The notes beneath the pieces were generated by a model. That model saw only the letters and a program-made list of their open reading frames with translations, was not told the origin of the DNA and ran no database searches. Below, one piece after another: positions 1 to 7,586 of a stretch of DNA of 64,000 bases (positions within the stretch are counted from its first letter, which is position 1; each line of letters begins with the position of its first letter). The translations under genes and the position numbers were made by a program. Source of the stretch: Bacteroidota bacterium (GTDB lineage Bacteria; Bacteroidota; Rhodothermia; Rhodothermales; Bin80); contig JAPOTE010000122.1 in NCBI GenBank assembly GCA_026709335.1, positions 1-64,000 of the forward strand. The letters are read 5' to 3'.

Positions 1-100
1 TAAATGACAGAACGGTCAAACAGACAGTTCCAATCAGAGATAAAACTACGCGCATAGCGCGACGGCTAAAAAGAGATAGAAAAAATCCCATATTATTCAT
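1..100 (-). CDS. N-terminus of exported cysteine-rich peptide precursor (copy 1, cut by window edge)
   Basis: The first 33 codons of a gene running off the left edge on the minus strand. The start ATG (98-100) overlaps the stop of the preceding gene as ATGA. The encoded residues are a basic stretch followed by a hydrophobic helix, that is, a signal peptide. The DNA is the exact reverse complement of 43009-43108, where the complete gene encodes a 94-residue precursor with six cysteines in the mature part. This copy is therefore probably a second gene of the same kind, but its mature part lies outside the window and cannot be checked. Function unknown. Confidence 0.6.
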   Translation of the reverse strand, partial: MNNMGFFLSLFSRRAMRVVLSLIGTVCLTVLSF

Positions 101-333
101 GACGAATGTTCTATTGGCTTTAACAAGTGCATTTGAGCGGGGGGATTCATACGAAAATCCCGTATAGCATAATCATTTATACGGATAAATTGGGGTTGAT
201 CATTTTCAATGTGGACGCAGATCCAATGTGTGGAACAAAACGTCAAGATTGAAGGGGATTCCATTTTTAAGTAGATAAGAGCCTCGGATTGGAATTGAAT
301 GTTCGAGATTTTTTGTAACGTGGCCAGTTCGTC
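1..333. repeat. Inverted repeat copy A (matches 42776-43108)
   Basis: Reading the reverse complement of 1-333 against 42776-43108, I find one mismatch (position 322, C on the minus strand here and T in the other copy). Position x pairs with 43109-x. The match runs to the first base of the window, so the repeat probably continues to the left. The near-identity indicates a recent duplication or ongoing gene conversion. Confidence 0.9.
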
Positions 334-366
334 TGTACGTTGACATGCATGCAATATTCGTGCCAT
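97..366 (-). CDS. Hypothetical protein preceding the peptide gene (copy 1)
   Basis: An 89-residue reading frame whose last 78 residues are identical to the protein at 42773-43012. I do not recognise the family. No signal peptide or membrane helix is visible; the protein contains two cysteines in an FCSTHWIC stretch. In this copy the ATG used by the 42.8-kb copy is missing because about 20 bases upstream are deleted. The frame instead opens at an ATG inside a conserved block (339-405), and whether this start is used is unclear. It overlaps the next gene by four bases, as in the other copy, so the two genes are probably translated together. Confidence 0.45.
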   Translation of the reverse strand: MARILHACQRTDELATLQKISNIQFQSEALIYLKMESPSILTFCSTHWICVHIENDQPQFIRINDYAIRDFRMNPPAQMHLLKPIEHSS

Positions 367-405
367 GCCCTGTCCAGTAGGTTCATCAACAGTTCTGCGG
401 CTGGG
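339..405 (-). repeat. Conserved 67-95 bp block, copy 1
   Basis: This minus-strand stretch resembles 42664-42758 (+) and 46966-47064 (-). The shared core encodes NLLDRAWHEYC in one frame. Between the copies many differences fall in third codon positions of that frame, which suggests descent from a coding sequence. The frame is broken by a stop a few codons upstream here. It sits directly before a gene start in each of the three places. Confidence 0.6.
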
Positions 406-648
406 ATCATTGAGTGGTATCTATGTGGTTGGTGGACGTGTTAAAACAGATCCATACGATTGCCGAAGAGCAGAGATCTACGCTACTGCTTCAGCATTGG
501 AAGGCAACACAGCAAACCACGCTCGCAAAATCCGCATAGATCCGCCGCGGTAGATATTTGCTCCCCTTCCACCCTGCCATGATACCATCATCTGACATAC
601 CAGATGAAATACTCACAGAAATGATTCCAACTCACTGTGCCCGAGTAT

Positions 649-760
649 GTCGAGTAGCCCGGGGGAATTTTACCCCCGGGCCCTCACAGAACCGTACGTG
701 AACCTCTCAATTCATACGGCTCTTCCTATGCAAACCGTCTTCCGACTGCTACCGTCTCCA
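649..760 (-). mobile_element. Group II intron 3' end (domain V and domain VI) remnant
   Basis: On the minus strand, 722-689 forms a textbook 34-nt group II domain V. It has the GAGCCGTATG and CACGTACGGTTC arms, the AGC triad near the 5' side and a GAGA tetraloop closed by short pairs. It is followed by a GC-rich hairpin (about 680-655, CCCGGGGG paired with CCCCCGGG) and the terminal CTACTCGAC at 657-649, a usual 3' end for bacterial group II introns. Upstream bases to about 760 look like the usual pre-domain-V linker. No reverse transcriptase/maturase gene and no 5' intron end (GUGYG) are present nearby, so this is a degraded, immobile remnant. Confidence 0.8.
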
Positions 761-765
761 TGTGC

Positions 766-1041
766 TCAAACAGAACAGTGTACTGTTACGCGAAAGAAAT
801 AATCTCTTGTTATAGGGTAGGGTTCACCGATCCATCCCGAAATCCCACCCGGATCTGGAAAAAGATTCCATTGCAACATCCAGTTCGGCACGCAAATAGT
901 CTCTGCGCCGGACCAGATCTGTCCCACTGCTAATTTATAGTCCTCCGGCTCATCACGGCATTCCTTGAGTTCTTCCTTTACCTGTCTCAACAACTCGGGC
1001 TTCAGCCTCTCGCCATGCTGCTTCCAGATGTCTTCCACCAC
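766..1041 (-). CDS. Hypothetical protein near the intron remnant
   Basis: A 91-residue frame that opens at a GTG; the frame itself continues about a dozen codons further upstream to a TAA. The N-terminal half is rich in Glu, Lys and Arg and likely helical. The C-terminal half has Trp/Pro/Gly-rich segments (for example NLFPDPGGISGW). I do not recognise it and it does not look like the end of an intron-encoded reverse transcriptase. It ends 44 bases before the group II domain V. It may be a gene fragment left by the intron or other insertions. No clear ribosome binding site is seen. Confidence 0.35.
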   Translation of the reverse strand: MVEDIWKQHGERLKPELLRQVKEELKECRDEPEDYKLAVGQIWSGAETICVPNWMLQWNLFPDPGGISGWIGEPYPITRDYFFRVTVHCSV

Positions 1042-1217
1042 ACACTCATAGGCCGCCCTAACAGGGAGAGAAGAGGAAAGTTATTACCAGAGTTCGTGGA
1101 GTTGACTAGAGCCTACAAATTTGCTGATTGATCGCGCTCAAGGCAACACACTCCTGCAAATTTTGAGGATCGTTCTCTGTTTCATATGCCATAGTATTTT
1201 ATCGTTTTTGTTCAATC

Positions 1218-1440
1218 TGACATCTAGCCGTCATTCAATCTGACATCTAGCCGTCATTCAATCTACTATTTAAGCTCATTAATAAATCTCTTGCAAAACC
1301 AAAAAATTGAGCATAAATATTACTCTGAAAGTACCTTAGAAAATATTTTCTATCTGAAAACAGAGGTTTTGATATATCAAAATTTCCAATTTATCTACAT
1401 AATTTGACATCTAGCCGATATGAAACCTGACACCTAGCCG
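1218..1440. repeat. Four copies of a TGACATCTAGCCG-type motif upstream of the ATPase gene
   Basis: The 13-mer TGACATCTAGCCG occurs at 1218-1230, 1241-1253 and 1405-1417, and with one change at 1428-1440. The first two form a perfect 23-bp tandem repeat unit (about 1208-1253); the last two are also 23 bp apart. The regular 23-bp period resembles the multiple transposase-binding repeats at the ends of IS21-family elements. No istA/istB gene is present, so this would be a leftover. Alternatively it could be an operator array for the gene at 1483. Confidence 0.6.
1291..1333. repeat. About 43-bp dispersed repeat, copy A (matches 44840-44883)
   Basis: TTGCAAAACC at 1291, then ATTGA, TAAATAT and CTCTGA-AGTA at the same spacing as at 44840-44883, with one single-base indel. 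It probably marks the end of the same kind of mobile element at both places. Confidence 0.45.
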
Positions 1441-1482
1441 AGAAGTATATTCACAATCAAACCATACTATCTCAATTATAGC

Positions 1483-2736
1483 ATGACCGGACCAGACTAC
1501 ATCCACCGACGGCTACACTCCATCCTTGTTAAAAAGATGAGTTATTCTCCGGTGACCCTGATCCACGGGCCTCGTCAATCCGGCAAGACTACTTTAGCAC
1601 GATCCGTGGGGAAACCACTTGGATATTCGTATTTCACGTTTGACGATCCAGAGATTCGAGCGGCTGCACAATCTGATCCAATGGGCTTTATAAGTAGTTG
1701 CCCTGAACGTACTATCCTTGACGAAATTCAGCTTGTTCCAGACCTGTTTCGCGTAATCAAGTTGTCGGTGGATCGCCACAGGGTGCCTGGAAGATTCATC
1801 TTGACCGGATCAACCAACATGCTGTTTGTGCCTGATTTAATTGATGCACTGACCGGCCGAATGGAAATTGTATATCTCCATCCCCTGTCACAGCACGAAA
1901 TTGAACAGACCTCAACGCTTCCTTTTCTGGAACGATTGTTTGCAGGTGATTTTAAGACATTAAGGGTTGAGCGTCTGGCAGACAATCTAGCTGATCGAAT
2001 TGTCGCAGGCGGATACCCTGCGGTGCTAAAAGCTCTCTCCGATGAAGATCGCTCGTCCTGGCATCGGATTTACGCCAACTCTCTTATCCAGAAGGATATC
2101 CTGGATCTGGCCAGGATTCGGTCATCTGATATAATACCCAAACTTCTCACCTCAGTAGCAAATATGTCAGGACAGCTATTTAACGTTACCACTGTGGCCT
2201 CAAAATTCAAAATGAGCCGCAATACAGTTCGAGACTATCTAATACTACTGGAGCGCCAGTTTCTGATTGAAAGACTTTCGCCTTGGTATAGCAACAGGAT
2301 GAAAAGGCTGGTTAAGAAACCAAAAATTCATATTGGCGACACAGGGTTGGCGTGTACCCTCCTTAGAATAGACTCCCATTCATTGCTAAAAGATCGAGAA
2401 CTGCTTGGACAGTTCCTTGAATCGTTTGTTGTTCAAGAGCTGAAACGACAGGCAAGCTACTCTAATAAACCCTATGAATTCTATTATTACCGTGACCGAG
2501 ATGATTTTGAGGTTGACCTAGTGATTGAACTGGGAGCTTTTGAACTAGCCTGTGTTGAAGCCAAAGCCTCCGCCACAATAGCCAGTTCTGATTTCAAGGG
2601 ACTTCGTAAAATCAAGGCTGCCGAGGGGGATCGATTCAAGTTTGGCGCCCTTCTGTACGATGGAGAAGTTTGTGCAAGTTTTGGGGATGGCATGTATGCC
2701 GTCCCCATTCGCATGCTCTGGGAAAATAGTACATAA
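1483..2736 (+). CDS. AAA ATPase with DUF4143 C-terminal domain
   Basis: A 417-residue protein of the COG1373 family. A Walker A motif GPRQSGKTT lies near residue 30 and a Walker B-like ILDEIQ near 80, followed by the sensor region ILTGST. The C-terminal half has a winged-helix-like stretch (residues 230-265) and the DUF4143 region, which contains a nuclease-like FEVDLVIE...VEAKAS segment. Members of this family are common, patchily distributed ATPases of unknown role, often near mobile DNA or toxin genes; no biochemical activity can be assigned. The gene stands alone, preceded by AT-rich DNA with a repeated 13-mer, and the start is the first ATG after that. Its position between insertion-element debris and core genes suggests it was acquired by transfer. 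Confidence 0.9.
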   Translation: MTGPDYIHRRLHSILVKKMSYSPVTLIHGPRQSGKTTLARSVGKPLGYSYFTFDDPEIRAAAQSDPMGFISSCPERTILDEIQLVPDLFRVIKLSVDRHRVPGRFILTGSTNMLFVPDLIDALTGRMEIVYLHPLSQHEIEQTSTLPFLERLFAGDFKTLRVERLADNLADRIVAGGYPAVLKALSDEDRSSWHRIYANSLIQKDILDLARIRSSDIIPKLLTSVANMSGQLFNVTTVASKFKMSRNTVRDYLILLERQFLIERLSPWYSNRMKRLVKKPKIHIGDTGLACTLLRIDSHSLLKDRELLGQFLESFVVQELKRQASYSNKPYEFYYYRDRDDFEVDLVIELGAFELACVEAKASATIASSDFKGLRKIKAAEGDRFKFGALLYDGEVCASFGDGMYAVPIRMLWENST

Positions 2737-2893
2737 AGGAAGATGCTTCGATATGAATGATTCGTCGAAAAGGCAGGTAATCCTGACAAGCTTCTGTAAT
2801 TACTTGCTCTTCAATGAAGACAGACTCAAATCTGATACTTCAATGAGCGTGCCAGTGAATAGCAATCACTCAGGGAACGCCGTCCGATCCCGA

Positions 2894-3775
2894 CTACTTA
2901 TAGCCATACGAACGCAGGAAACGATCCTGATTTCGCCAATCCTTTCGGACGCGAACAAAGAGCTTCAGGTAGACCTCCCGTTCTAAAAACACCTCAATAT
3001 CCCGGCGAGCAGAAATCCCGACCACCTTGAGCGCCTGACCTTTTGCCCCGATCATGATCCCTTTTTGGCTCGGACGCTCTACAATGATTTCAGCTTCAAT
3101 CAAATCCTTCCCATCCGTTCGCTCTATAAAACTGGAAATCGTGACTGTGGATGAATAGGGAATCTCCTGTCGGAATTTCTCAAATACCTTTTCCCTGATA
3201 ATTTCCGCGACAAAAAACCGTTCAGGGTGCTCACTGAGCATTTCCGAGGGATAGAACGGGGGGCCTGCCGGAAGAAACGCGCGAACTTCCCCCATGAGGG
3301 CGTCAAGGTTTATTCCCTTGAGTGCACTGATCGGGATCACGGCCTCAAAGGACCGCAGGGAAGTATATGCGTCAGCCAGCGGGATCATCTGTTCCTGGCG
3401 TACCAGATCTGCCTTGTTCAAAGCCAGGATCGCGGGTTGATCCGTGATCGTCTCCAGACTTTTCAGATCCGGTTCCACGGAGCGGGCATCGGTCATATAT
3501 ATGATCAGGTCAGCATCCGCTACAGATTCACGCACCTTTTGCATCATGGAGCGATCCAATCTGGTATTCGGACACATGATTCCTGGAGTATCCAGAAAAA
3601 TTACTTGGGTGGTGTCATCGGTCAAAATTCCCAGTACACGATGACGGGTCGTCTGTGCTTTTGAGGTAACAATCGAGAGCTTTTGCCCGATCAAGATATT
3701 CAGCAATGTACTTTTGCCTACATTTGGTTTTCCAATCAGAGCAACATAACCACTCCTGAAGCCCTCGGGTATCAT
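2894..3775 (-). CDS. era: GTPase Era
   Basis: A 293-residue protein and a normal-length Era. It has the G1 loop GKPNVGKST (residues 16-24), G3 DTPG near 62 and G4 NKAD near 120. A C-terminal KH RNA-binding domain carries the IMIGAKGQALK loop around residue 240. Era binds the 3' end of 16S rRNA and helps assemble the 30S subunit at the membrane or in the cytoplasm. Its ATG overlaps the stop of pdxJ (ATGA), so the two are one transcript. The 157 bases between this gene's end and the AAA ATPase gene (convergent) hold no gene. Confidence 0.98.
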   Translation of the reverse strand: MIPEGFRSGYVALIGKPNVGKSTLLNILIGQKLSIVTSKAQTTRHRVLGILTDDTTQVIFLDTPGIMCPNTRLDRSMMQKVRESVADADLIIYMTDARSVEPDLKSLETITDQPAILALNKADLVRQEQMIPLADAYTSLRSFEAVIPISALKGINLDALMGEVRAFLPAGPPFYPSEMLSEHPERFFVAEIIREKVFEKFRQEIPYSSTVTISSFIERTDGKDLIEAEIIVERPSQKGIMIGAKGQALKVVGISARRDIEVFLEREVYLKLFVRVRKDWRNQDRFLRSYGYK

Positions 3776-4512
3776 CCTTCCCCTTTGACCAATTGGGCCA
3801 TTTCAGCTACTGCATCCTCAAGTCCTACAAGTAAAGCGCGTGCGATGACAGAAAATCCAATGGATACTTCACTGACATGAGGTACAGAGTTCGCGAAGAC
3901 GCCATAATTGTCATAATTGAGACCATGGCCCGCATGAACGATCAATCCACATTCGTGAGCTAGCTCTGCAGCCTTGGCCAGTCGACGGGTTTCATGCAAC
4001 TGATTGGACTTATCCACAGCATTGGCAAAATCACCTGTATGTAACTCAATAGCGTTTGCACCCGTGTCACATACTGCCCGAATCTGATCTAGATCGGGAT
4101 CCACAAACAGAGCAACTTCACGAACTCCAGCATCCTTGAGGCGATTCACGGTGGTGGAAAGGGCTGCTTGGCGAAGAATCACATCGAGTCCCCCTTCCGT
4201 CGTGATTTCTTCCCTACGCTCTGGTACAAGCGTAGCTAAATCTGGACATATCTCACAACAGATTCCAACAATCGCATGATCTGTGGAAAGTTCAAAGTCA
4301 AGTTTTCCTTGTACATTCTGCTTGAGTCTGGTTACATCATCGTCATGAATATGGCGCCGATCCTCCCGCAAATGAAAGACTATTCCATCTGCACCAGATA
4401 CCTCACACAGACGAGCTGCTTCTACCGGATCAGGGAACGCCTCACGCCGAGCATTTCGTAATGTTGCGACATGATCAATATTTATCAGTAAATTTGTCCG
4501 GAATTTATCCAT
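3772..4512 (-). CDS. pdxJ: Pyridoxine 5'-phosphate synthase PdxJ
   Basis: A 246-residue cytosolic TIM-barrel enzyme that condenses 1-deoxyxylulose 5-phosphate with 3-amino-2-oxopropyl phosphate to give pyridoxine 5'-phosphate, the last ring-closing step of the DXP-dependent vitamin B6 route. The N-terminal INIDHVATLRNAR, the HLREDRRHI motif and the late VHAGHGLNYDN loop are diagnostic. It is the first gene of a pdxJ-era pair and diverges from the gene at 4696. The 183-base divergent spacer should contain both promoters. Confidence 0.98.
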   Translation of the reverse strand: MDKFRTNLLINIDHVATLRNARREAFPDPVEAARLCEVSGADGIVFHLREDRRHIHDDDVTRLKQNVQGKLDFELSTDHAIVGICCEICPDLATLVPERREEITTEGGLDVILRQAALSTTVNRLKDAGVREVALFVDPDLDQIRAVCDTGANAIELHTGDFANAVDKSNQLHETRRLAKAAELAHECGLIVHAGHGLNYDNYGVFANSVPHVSEVSIGFSVIARALLVGLEDAVAEMAQLVKGEG

Positions 4513-4601
4513 TAACTTTATCTGGGTAAGTACATTGATAAACGTTGATCCTCATTTGGGTTTCTCTCTCATCTTCGATGATTGTGAGGCTTTCTACAAC
4601 T

Positions 4602-4645
4602 TAACACACCGGAATGTGTTATATTAATTTCGGGTTTTTTGCCCG
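4602..4645. promoter_or_regulatory. Palindromes in the divergent pdxJ / 4696 spacer
   Basis: A perfect 7-bp inverted repeat TAACACA / TGTGTTA with a 6-base spacer lies at 4602-4621. About 10 bases further on is CGGG-TTTTTTG-CCCG (around 4631-4645). The first could be a regulator site or part of a terminator; the second is a small hairpin. Function is a guess from position. Confidence 0.3.
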
Positions 4646-4695
4646 TTTCATAGCTTCGTATTAAATTAGGCGTATTAAACAGTTCTTTTGTGGTA

Positions 4696-5151
4696 ATGGT
4701 CAATCAAAATGTTAAAATTGCTATACAGGCCTTGATGGCCGTTTTAATTGTGGTACTGGGGATATGGCTTTATCGGTCAATCACTGAACCATGGGAGGCA
4801 ATTGAGCGCCAGCAGCTTCTGACCCAGTTGACGCGCAATCAGATGGTTCAGGTTCGAACCGCTTTGACACACTACGAACGTGAAGAGGATCGTTTTCCTT
4901 CTTCACTGGATTCTCTCATTCTTTGGCTTCGAGTCGACTCTCTGGCAATTGCCGACCCGCAAAGAATTTTTGATGAAAACATCATATTGGACTCTCTGGT
5001 CTATTCTCCTCGTACGGGAAATGCATTTGAGTACGCCCTGAATGATACAGGACGGGTTGCCATCTATTTACTGAGCGATCCTGATTCCGAAGATTATATC
5101 GGATCTGAAATTCCGGACATCACGCTTCTGAACGCCGCGAGTTGGGAGTGA
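4696..5151 (+). CDS. Membrane-anchored protein resembling a type II secretion pseudopilin-like domain
   Basis: About 151 residues. One hydrophobic helix near the N-terminus (roughly residues 8-28) is followed by a soluble domain. The long helix after the membrane segment and the RFPSSLDSL and YLLSDPDSEDYIGS stretches resemble the globular part of type II secretion GspG-like proteins, but the prepilin cleavage signature (G-F-T-L-I-E) is absent, so it is not a real pseudopilin. I chose the ATG at 4696; a GTG two codons earlier is also in frame. It precedes a secreted LamG protein by 83 bases in the same direction. Function unknown. Confidence 0.75.
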   Translation: MVNQNVKIAIQALMAVLIVVLGIWLYRSITEPWEAIERQQLLTQLTRNQMVQVRTALTHYEREEDRFPSSLDSLILWLRVDSLAIADPQRIFDENIILDSLVYSPRTGNAFEYALNDTGRVAIYLLSDPDSEDYIGSEIPDITLLNAASWE

Positions 5152-5234
5152 GCAAGAAGGCCTAGTGTTCGCTTGCTTGTGATCTTGGGCTTGACCAGTT
5201 CATAAGTGAGACTTTGGAGGATTGTATTTAGAGC

Positions 5235-6890
5235 ATGTTTCAATCCATATGCTCCTTGTTGTTGATTGCTTGCATGCTACCGCTATCCCGGGTAGATGGA
5301 TACTGTATGCAAGGCCAGAACCAAGACATCTGGGGATCAACTACGTTTGAGCCCGGAAACGCCATCAATCTGTTCACACAATGGAATGGAGTTCCTTTGG
5401 ATGAAGGATTTCTAGTCTCCTTGCCTTCGGAATGGAGATTAATCTCTGCCCAGGCCGTTAGTCAGGCTTATCGCTATGTACAACTCAACTCGTTGAATCT
5501 TTCGGATGGCCACTACCTGTTGTCCTCATCCAACCCTCTATGGGGAGCCTACGACCTTATACTACAAATCCAAACAGACAAGAATAGCACGTTTCAGAAC
5601 TATAACGTTTCGGTGGCTCCCGCTATTAAGGTTGGCTCAAATTATACCCCGGACAATGGATCTATTCGCCATGGTGAATTACATGCAAGATCAGCCAATG
5701 GATACGGAACTGTCCTCGCTTTCGACAAGAACACTGCACCACTTCACATTCAGCCTCGCTGGATAGAGGCATTCACTCACAGCTATACGATAGAGTTCTG
5801 GATCCAGACTACTGCATTAAATGCGATCGTTCTGTCTTCATGGGATGGCTCCGAAGAGAATTTGTATCCCATAGAATTCATCATTGATGCCAAGGGGCAA
5901 ATGCGTTATTATCGCAATACCGTCAATCATCACATCACACTCTCTACTGGATCTGTTGTGTCCGACGGTAGCTGGCATCACATTTCGCTGGTGTACGACC
6001 CCGAAATACATTGGACAAAACTTTATCTCAATGGTCAGATTGCGGACTCGCTTTTGGATCCAAGGAGGACTTATCTACACGCCACTCCTCCAGTCGCCTT
6101 GGGGGGACGCCTCGACTCAGATAGTAGCCGATTTATTAACAGATTCACAGGCAAGCTTGATGATTTGCGGTTATGGCCCACGGCCCGTACTGTCACACAG
6201 ATCAATGGAATGATGAGACAATCATTGGCTCCCTCAGAGGTACTCGCTCTGAATTTTGAATCTGCCGAGAGCTTCAAATATTTTGAAGAATCAAATATAC
6301 GAGACTATCTATCCCCAGGTGGTCCCATGTTTGACCCATTGGTTGATGAATTCCGGGGAGTAATTTTAGATGAGGGAGTGATGCTCACTTGGAAAAATAA
6401 AGATCCACGTTCCACGGCGTTTCGAATTGAACGCTCCGGGGATGGCATCCATTTTGAAAACCTTGCTCGCATCGATTACTCTCTCGACCGGACGCAATGG
6501 TCCTATATCGATCCCGACCCTTCCAGTCATATCGTCTTCTATCGTTTGATTCAAGAGCTGCCTGAGCAGCAGCCGCAGATCTCGGGAATTATAAAACTAG
6601 GGTTGGGCCCCGAGACCACTCCCTCTTCTGTGGAGATTCTGGGAAACTACCCCAATCCATTTAATCCTCAAACCTTGATTACCTACGAGGTTCGTGAATC
6701 CCAACATGTTCGACTCTCTATCATCAATATCTCCGGGCTTGTCGTCGCTGAACTTGCAGATAATTTTCACGAAGCTGGAATATTTGAAGTGAACTGGGAT
6801 GGAACGGAGCTTTCCAGCGGTACATACTTCGCACGAATCCAGGGGCAGGATGGAACTGTATTGACTCGACAAATTTTACTCACGAAATAG
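5235..6890 (+). CDS. Secreted LamG-domain protein with type IX secretion C-terminal sorting domain
   Basis: A 551-residue secreted protein. A signal peptide occupies about residues 1-24. A concanavalin-like LamG/LamG-3 domain spans roughly 150-310 (WIQTTALN..., DGSWHHISLVYD, KLYLNGQ, GKLDDLRLWP). A linker that could be fibronectin-type III follows (residues 370-450: VMLTWKNKDPRSTAFRIER). The last 85 residues are a Por sorting domain (GNYPNPFNPQT, then FEVNWDGTELSSGTYFARI), which directs export through the outer membrane by the type IX system and is usually removed on arrival. LamG domains typically bind carbohydrates or other surface ligands. GGAGG at 5216-5220 is a possible but distant ribosome site. 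The gene is followed by 6893 with a 2-base gap. Confidence 0.9.
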   Translation: MFQSICSLLLIACMLPLSRVDGYCMQGQNQDIWGSTTFEPGNAINLFTQWNGVPLDEGFLVSLPSEWRLISAQAVSQAYRYVQLNSLNLSDGHYLLSSSNPLWGAYDLILQIQTDKNSTFQNYNVSVAPAIKVGSNYTPDNGSIRHGELHARSANGYGTVLAFDKNTAPLHIQPRWIEAFTHSYTIEFWIQTTALNAIVLSSWDGSEENLYPIEFIIDAKGQMRYYRNTVNHHITLSTGSVVSDGSWHHISLVYDPEIHWTKLYLNGQIADSLLDPRRTYLHATPPVALGGRLDSDSSRFINRFTGKLDDLRLWPTARTVTQINGMMRQSLAPSEVLALNFESAESFKYFEESNIRDYLSPGGPMFDPLVDEFRGVILDEGVMLTWKNKDPRSTAFRIERSGDGIHFENLARIDYSLDRTQWSYIDPDPSSHIVFYRLIQELPEQQPQISGIIKLGLGPETTPSSVEILGNYPNPFNPQTLITYEVRESQHVRLSIINISGLVVAELADNFHEAGIFEVNWDGTELSSGTYFARIQGQDGTVLTRQILLTK

Positions 6891-6892
6891 GC

Positions 6893-7576
6893 ATGAAACT
6901 CATTTACTTCGGCCACTCGGCATTTCAGATCGAAACGGGCGCCTCCACGTTACTCTTCGACCCCTTTATTACCGGCAATGGCTTGGCAGAGGGAGTGATC
7001 GATGTAGACTCATTGTCCCCCGATGTGATTCTATTGACCCACGCACATTTTGATCATTGGGGCGACACGATGGATATTGCAAAGCGCAGTGGAGCACTCA
7101 TTGTCGGTAATCACGAAATCACCGAATACGTTCAGAAAAACGGATATGAGAATGTTCAGCCAATGAATATCGGAGGCTCATGGTCATTTGAATGGGGAAC
7201 TCTGACTATGACCTATGCAAGACATTCATCCTCTTTTCCAGACGGAACTTACGGGGGTAACCCAAATGGTTACGTGCTTTCTACTGAGGGGATCTGTGTT
7301 TACAATTCTGGAGACACCGGCCCTTTCTCCGAGATGTCATGGATTGGCGAAGATCATTCCATTGATCTCGCCCTGCTCCCGATTGGCGATCTGTTTACCA
7401 TGGGACTTGCAGGAGCAGTCAGAGCGGCCCGCATGCTGAAACCAAAACTCACCGTTCCCCTTCATTTTGACACATATCCGCCTATTCAGGCTGATACATC
7501 CAGCTGGCAGGAACGTATGAAAACCGCAGGACTCTCCTCTCGCATCTTAAAGCCGGGAGAGCAGCTTGATCTCTGA
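6893..7576 (+). CDS. UPF0173 metal-dependent hydrolase (metallo-beta-lactamase fold)
   Basis: A 227-residue cytosolic protein. It opens with MKLIYFGHSAFQIE and carries the zinc site THAHFDHWGD near residue 52, NSGDTGPF near 140 and a late PLHFDTYP histidine motif. This pattern is that of the UPF0173/YtkL-type hydrolases related to UlaG lactonase; the natural substrate is not established. It starts 2 bases after the LamG gene and is followed by the phosphatase gene, so it is likely co-transcribed with both. Confidence 0.92.
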   Translation: MKLIYFGHSAFQIETGASTLLFDPFITGNGLAEGVIDVDSLSPDVILLTHAHFDHWGDTMDIAKRSGALIVGNHEITEYVQKNGYENVQPMNIGGSWSFEWGTLTMTYARHSSSFPDGTYGGNPNGYVLSTEGICVYNSGDTGPFSEMSWIGEDHSIDLALLPIGDLFTMGLAGAVRAARMLKPKLTVPLHFDTYPPIQADTSSWQERMKTAGLSSRILKPGEQLDL

Positions 7577-7586
7577 TCAAACGTGT

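Noticed and set aside
1208-1253. Possible CRISPR from the tandem 23-bp units
   Set aside because: Only two adjacent units with no distinct unique spacers and no cas genes.
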